A stretch of DNA of 9,337 nt from Gammaproteobacteria bacterium (GTDB taxonomy: Bacteria; Pseudomonadota; Gammaproteobacteria; UBA6429; Thiohalophilaceae). Location of the stretch: positions 1 through 9,337 of the forward strand of contig QILH01000294.1 of the NCBI GenBank assembly GCA_003233255.1, read 5' to 3'. Under the pieces are notes generated by a model. That model worked only from the letters and a program-made list of their open reading frames with translations. It was not told where the DNA came from and did not search any database. Positions 6,860 to 9,337 of this stretch are shown here, one piece after another (the first letter of the stretch is position 1; every line of letters starts with the position of its first letter). A program made the translations under genes and the position numbers.

Positions 6860-7453
6860 ATGGCTGCGCGCAGTGCGAAAGTACAACGCGATACCCTGGA
6901 GACTCAGATCCAGGTCGAAATTAACCTGGATGGAACGGGTAAGGGCGAATTTGATACCGGTGTACCCTTTCTGGAGCATATGCTGGATCAGATTGCCCGT
7001 CATGGTCTGATCGATATCAAGATCAAGGCCAAAGGTGACCTGCATATCGATGCCCACCACACCGTGGAAGATATCGGCATTGTCATCGGCCAGGCCTTTG
7101 CCAAAGCCCTGGGCGACAAAAAAGGCATTCGGCGCTACGGCCATGCCTACGTGCCACTGGATGAGGCTTTATCACGGGTGGTAATTGATTTTTCAGGTCG
7201 GCCTGGGCTGGAATATCACGCAGAATATGCTCGCCCTCGTATCGGTGATTTTGATGTTGATTTGATACATGAGTTCTTTCAGGGCTTTATCAACCATGCT
7301 CTGGCGACCCTGCACATCGACTGTCTTCGTGGCCATAATTCACACCATATTGCCGAGACCCTGTTCAAGGCCTTTGGCCGTGCCGTGCGCATGGCGATCG
7401 AGCCCGATCCGCGCATGGCCGGGATAATGCCGTCGACCAAGGGCAGTTTGTAG
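6860..7453 (+). CDS. hisB: Imidazoleglycerol-phosphate dehydratase (HisB, monofunctional)
   Basis: HisB dehydrates imidazole glycerol phosphate to imidazole acetol phosphate in histidine synthesis. The metal-binding and catalytic motifs are intact: LEHMLDQIARHG at 38-49, HHTVED at 66-71, and GHNSHHIAE at 158-166. The histidines of the last two motifs bind the paired Mn ions in this family. At 197 residues it is the dehydratase only, without the N-terminal phosphatase domain found in the enterobacterial bifunctional protein. The Shine-Dalgarno TTAGGAG at 6848-6854 is strong, with five bases to the ATG. It is the first gene of the his group in this window, and hisH starts 34 bases after its stop. 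Confidence 0.98.
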   Translation: MAARSAKVQRDTLETQIQVEINLDGTGKGEFDTGVPFLEHMLDQIARHGLIDIKIKAKGDLHIDAHHTVEDIGIVIGQAFAKALGDKKGIRRYGHAYVPLDEALSRVVIDFSGRPGLEYHAEYARPRIGDFDVDLIHEFFQGFINHALATLHIDCLRGHNSHHIAETLFKAFGRAVRMAIEPDPRMAGIMPSTKGSL

Positions 7454-7487
7454 GTGATCACGATTTACACATGATTTTGATACGAAT

Positions 7488-8141
7488 ATGACGAGCGTTG
7501 CAGTAATAGACTATGGAATGGGCAATCTGCATTCGGTTGCCAAGGCACTGGAAAAAGTGGCGGCGGATGGGGTCGAGGTCATAGTGACTCATGAACGAAG
7601 CCAGATAGAACAGGCGGATCGGGTGGTGCTGCCTGGGGTCGGAGCGATCCGTGATTGTATGAAAGAAATCAAACGTTTAGGTGTCGACAGCGTGGTGCGA
7701 GATGTTATCGCCGCCGATAAGCCATTTCTCGGAGTCTGTGTCGGCATGCAGGCACTGATGACCTTAAGCGACGAGAATAATGGCGTCGAGTGTCTTAAAC
7801 TGTTACCTGGGCATGTTGCTTATTTCGGGGATGACTTGCATGATCCTGATACTGGGGACAGGTTGAAGATCCCACACATGGGCTGGAATCAGGTGCATCA
7901 AACGTTTGATCACCCGATGTGGAGTAACATCGATCAGGATGCACGATTTTATTTTGTGCACAGTTATTATGTGGAACCGGCCGATGTTGGCATGATTGCG
8001 GGTTCCTCACAGTATGGAATTTCGTTTACTGCTGCGATTGCCAAAGGTAATGTGTTTGCGACTCAATTTCACCCGGAGAAGAGCCAGCACGATGGGCTGC
8101 AACTTTATAAAAATTTTCTTAACTGGAACGGTCGAGTTTAA
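7488..8141 (+). CDS. hisH: Imidazole glycerol phosphate synthase, glutaminase subunit (HisH)
   Basis: HisH is the class I glutamine amidotransferase half of imidazole glycerol phosphate synthase; it releases ammonia that is channelled to HisF. The catalytic triad is visible as C84 in GVCVGM, with H195 and E197 in QFHPEKS. The N-terminal IDYGMGNLHSV is a family signature, and LPGVGA at 48-53 is the oxyanion-region segment. The length of 217 residues is in the normal range. The Shine-Dalgarno is weak and there is a 34-base gap after hisB, so translation may depend partly on coupling. Its partner gene hisF is not adjacent: hisA and the hairpin element at 8905-9038 lie between. Confidence 0.97.
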   Translation: MTSVAVIDYGMGNLHSVAKALEKVAADGVEVIVTHERSQIEQADRVVLPGVGAIRDCMKEIKRLGVDSVVRDVIAADKPFLGVCVGMQALMTLSDENNGVECLKLLPGHVAYFGDDLHDPDTGDRLKIPHMGWNQVHQTFDHPMWSNIDQDARFYFVHSYYVEPADVGMIAGSSQYGISFTAAIAKGNVFATQFHPEKSQHDGLQLYKNFLNWNGRV

Positions 8142-8165
8142 CCAACAACCAAGATAATCATTCTC

Positions 8166-8906
8166 ATGTTAATAATTCCTGCAATTGATATAAAAGACGG
8201 TAAGTGTGTGCGCTTGCGCCAGGGCGATATGGATCAGGAAACGGTGTTTGCCGATGATCCGCTTGAGATGGCAGCCCGTTGGGTTGAGGCTGGTGCCCGC
8301 AGAATTCATTTAGTCGATCTTAATGGTGCCTTTGCTGGCGAGCCAAAGAATGCCCACGTGGTCAAAGCCATCTGTGAGGCCTATCCAGAGGTACCGGTGC
8401 AGGTCGGTGGCGGTATTCGCGATGAGGATACGATTCAGGCGTATCTCAATGCGGGTGTGCAGTACGTGATCATCGGCACCAAGGCCGTGGCCGCGCCGCA
8501 TTTTGTGAATGATGTCTGTCTTGAATTTCCCGGTCATATTATCGTTGGCCTCGATGCCAAAGACGGTAAAGTCGCGGTTGATGGTTGGTCCAAGTTATCC
8601 AAACACGATGTGATCGATATGGCTCAACACTTTGAGAAAGATGGTGTGGAAGCCATTATCTACACGGACATCAGTCGCGATGGCATGATGAATGGGGTCA
8701 ACATCGAGGCCACCGTGAAATTGGCCCAGGCCATTCATATTCCGGTGATCGCTTCGGGCGGCATTACCAACATCGAGGACATCAAAAAACTCAGCAAAGT
8801 CGCTGATGAAGGCATCATTGGCGCGATCACCGGTCGCGCAATTTATGAAGGCAGTCTGGATTTTGTTGAGGCGCAAGCGTTAGCGGATGAGCTGGCGTCG
8901 GATTAA
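8166..8906 (+). CDS. hisA: Phosphoribosylformimino-5-aminoimidazole carboxamide ribotide isomerase (HisA)
   Basis: HisA is a (beta/alpha)8-barrel that carries out the Amadori isomerisation of ProFAR to PRFAR, the substrate of HisHF. The general acid/base aspartates are D8 (PAIDIKDGK) and D130 (VGLDAKDGK). Phosphate-binding loops are seen as VGGGIR at 80-85 and ASGGI at 196-200. YTDISRDGMMNG at 166-177 is also typical of the family. The length of 246 residues is normal. No clear Shine-Dalgarno precedes the ATG, which lies 24 bases after hisH. The last two bases of its TAA stop are also the first two bases of the inverted repeat at 8905-9038. Confidence 0.98.
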   Translation: MLIIPAIDIKDGKCVRLRQGDMDQETVFADDPLEMAARWVEAGARRIHLVDLNGAFAGEPKNAHVVKAICEAYPEVPVQVGGGIRDEDTIQAYLNAGVQYVIIGTKAVAAPHFVNDVCLEFPGHIIVGLDAKDGKVAVDGWSKLSKHDVIDMAQHFEKDGVEAIIYTDISRDGMMNGVNIEATVKLAQAIHIPVIASGGITNIEDIKKLSKVADEGIIGAITGRAIYEGSLDFVEAQALADELASD

Positions 8907-8954
8907 TTTAATTGGGGTCATTTTATTTTAATTAGGGTCAGAGTCATATTTTTG
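8905..8954 (+). repeat. Left arm of the inverted repeat
   Basis: This arm contains two direct copies of a 13-nt unit: TTAATTGGGGTCA at 8908-8920 and TTAATTAGGGTCA at 8928-8940. They differ at one base and have a period of 20 nt. The second copy continues into GAGTCATATTTTTG. The arm starts inside the hisA stop codon. Confidence 0.9.
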
Positions 8955-8987
8955 GCTAGCAAACTTACTATCTTCAAATTTGGTAAA

Positions 8988-9038
8988 CAAAAATATGACT
9001 CTGACCCTAATTAAAATAAAATGACCCCCAATTAAATT
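8988..9038 (-). repeat. Right arm of the inverted repeat
   Basis: This arm is the reverse complement of the left arm, with one extra C in the run at 9025-9029. It carries the same pair of 13-nt units on the opposite strand. It ends 24 bases before the hisF start codon, leaving little room for a separate hisF promoter. Confidence 0.9.
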
Positions 9039-9062
9039 TAACAGTTATATAACAGGCCAACC

Positions 9063-9337
9063 ATGGGTTTAGCAAAACGAATTATTCCTTGTTTAGATGT
9101 TGATAACGGTCGCGTTGTCAAAGGCGTGCAGTTTGTCGATATACGGGACGCCGGTGATCCGGTCGAGATCGCACGGCGTTATGATGAGCAAGGTGCGGAT
9201 GAGCTGACTTTTTTAGACATTACCGCCTCGTCCGATGATCGAGAAACCATGGTGCATGTGGTTGAAGAAGTGGCCGGTCAGGTTTTTATCCCTTTAACCG
9301 TGGGTGGCGGAATTCGCAAGGTCGAAGATATCCGTCG
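9063..9337 (+). CDS. hisF: Imidazole glycerol phosphate synthase, cyclase subunit (HisF), N-terminal part, cut by window edge
   Basis: HisF joins ammonia from HisH to PRFAR, forming imidazole glycerol phosphate and AICAR. I translated it from the ATG at 9063; 91 complete codons are present and the gene runs off the right edge. The N-terminus LAKRIIPCLDV carries D12, the first catalytic aspartate. VVKGVQFV is a HisF signature that separates it from HisA, LDITAS lies at 51-56, and the phosphate-binding VGGGIR at 80-85. The Shine-Dalgarno is weak (ACAGG about nine bases upstream). The distance from hisA is 156 bases, filled almost entirely by the inverted-repeat element, whereas the other his gaps are 24 and 34 bases. 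Confidence 0.97.
   Translation, partial: MGLAKRIIPCLDVDNGRVVKGVQFVDIRDAGDPVEIARRYDEQGADELTFLDITASSDDRETMVHVVEEVAGQVFIPLTVGGGIRKVEDIR

Larger units (their letters stand above)
8905..9038. mobile_element. Long near-perfect inverted-repeat element (MITE/REP-like hairpin) between hisA and hisF
   Basis: The left arm is 8905-8954 (50 nt) and the right arm 8988-9038 (51 nt). They are perfect reverse complements except for one extra base: the left has GGGG at 8914-8917, the right CCCCC at 9025-9029. The spacer of 33 nt (8955-8987) is AT-rich and begins with the palindrome GCTAGC. The element encodes no protein. TTAA occurs at both edges (8903-8906 and 9038-9041), which could be a target duplication or chance in AT-rich sequence. 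From memory, arms containing GGGTCAGAGTCA-type sequence are common in intergenic repeats of gammaproteobacteria. Its mobile origin is an inference, since only one copy is seen. It is not a normal terminator because no T run follows the stem. Confidence 0.75.

Noticed and set aside
7454..7461. GTGATCAC palindrome between hisB and hisH as an operator
   Set aside because: It is only eight bases, has no matching flanks for a CRP or FNR site, and sits in the middle of an operon.
8905..9038. The hairpin as a simple rho-independent terminator of hisBHA
   Set aside because: The right arm is not followed by a T run on the plus strand, the stem is far longer than a normal terminator, and hisF, an essential partner gene, follows directly.
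8905..9040. Repeated motif between hisA and hisF as a CRISPR array
   Set aside because: There are only two unit pairs, they are mirror-inverted instead of regularly spaced in one direction, there are no unique spacers of constant length, and there are no cas genes.
9044..9053. GTTATATAAC palindrome with a -10-like core before hisF
   Set aside because: A start from it would fall only a few bases before the hisF ATG, and the best -35-like match has a poor sequence and 19-base spacing. AT-rich chance is more likely.

Overview
The window looks like chromosomal DNA of a gammaproteobacterium. The evidence is the order ccoNOQP-ccoG-ccoH beside an FNR/Anr-type regulator, the hisB-hisH-hisA-hisF order with a monofunctional HisB, and a GT51 glycosyltransferase of MtgA type. 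Base composition is moderate, and Shine-Dalgarno sites are clear for some genes and weak for others. I cannot name the genus.

Layout. (1) 1-427, minus strand: the N-terminal 142 codons of a membrane-anchored peptidoglycan glycosyltransferase (MtgA-like) that runs off the left edge. (2) 428-594: a divergent control region with a good FNR/Anr box, a class II-type promoter for the oxidase operon, and a 13-nt palindrome over the predicted transcription start. (3) 595-5978, plus strand: a tightly packed operon for cbb3-type cytochrome c oxidase (ccoN, ccoO, ccoQ, ccoP), followed by the assembly genes ccoG and ccoH and a small two-helix membrane protein of unknown function. The copper-ATPase gene ccoI and the gene ccoS, which often follow ccoGH, are not in the window. 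(4) 5988-6713, minus strand: an FNR-family oxygen sensor with all four expected cluster cysteines, convergent with the oxidase operon. (5) 6714-6859: a divergent intergenic region with an extended -10 promoter facing the his genes. (6) 6860-9337, plus strand: hisB, hisH, hisA and the start of hisF. (7) 8905-9038, between hisA and hisF: a 134-nt element made of two nearly perfect 50/51-nt inverted arms around a 33-nt spacer. Each arm also carries an internal direct repeat.

How the parts fit together. Under low oxygen the FNR/Anr protein would bind the box upstream of ccoN and switch on the high-affinity terminal oxidase. CcoG and CcoH would then support copper delivery and assembly. The his genes encode the middle steps of histidine synthesis; HisH and HisF are the two halves of imidazole glycerol phosphate synthase. 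The most unusual feature is the long hairpin element between hisA and hisF. It resembles a small non-autonomous mobile or REP/MITE-like repeat. In RNA it would form a very strong stem separating hisF from its partner gene hisH. No stretch longer than 300 bases lacks a gene.
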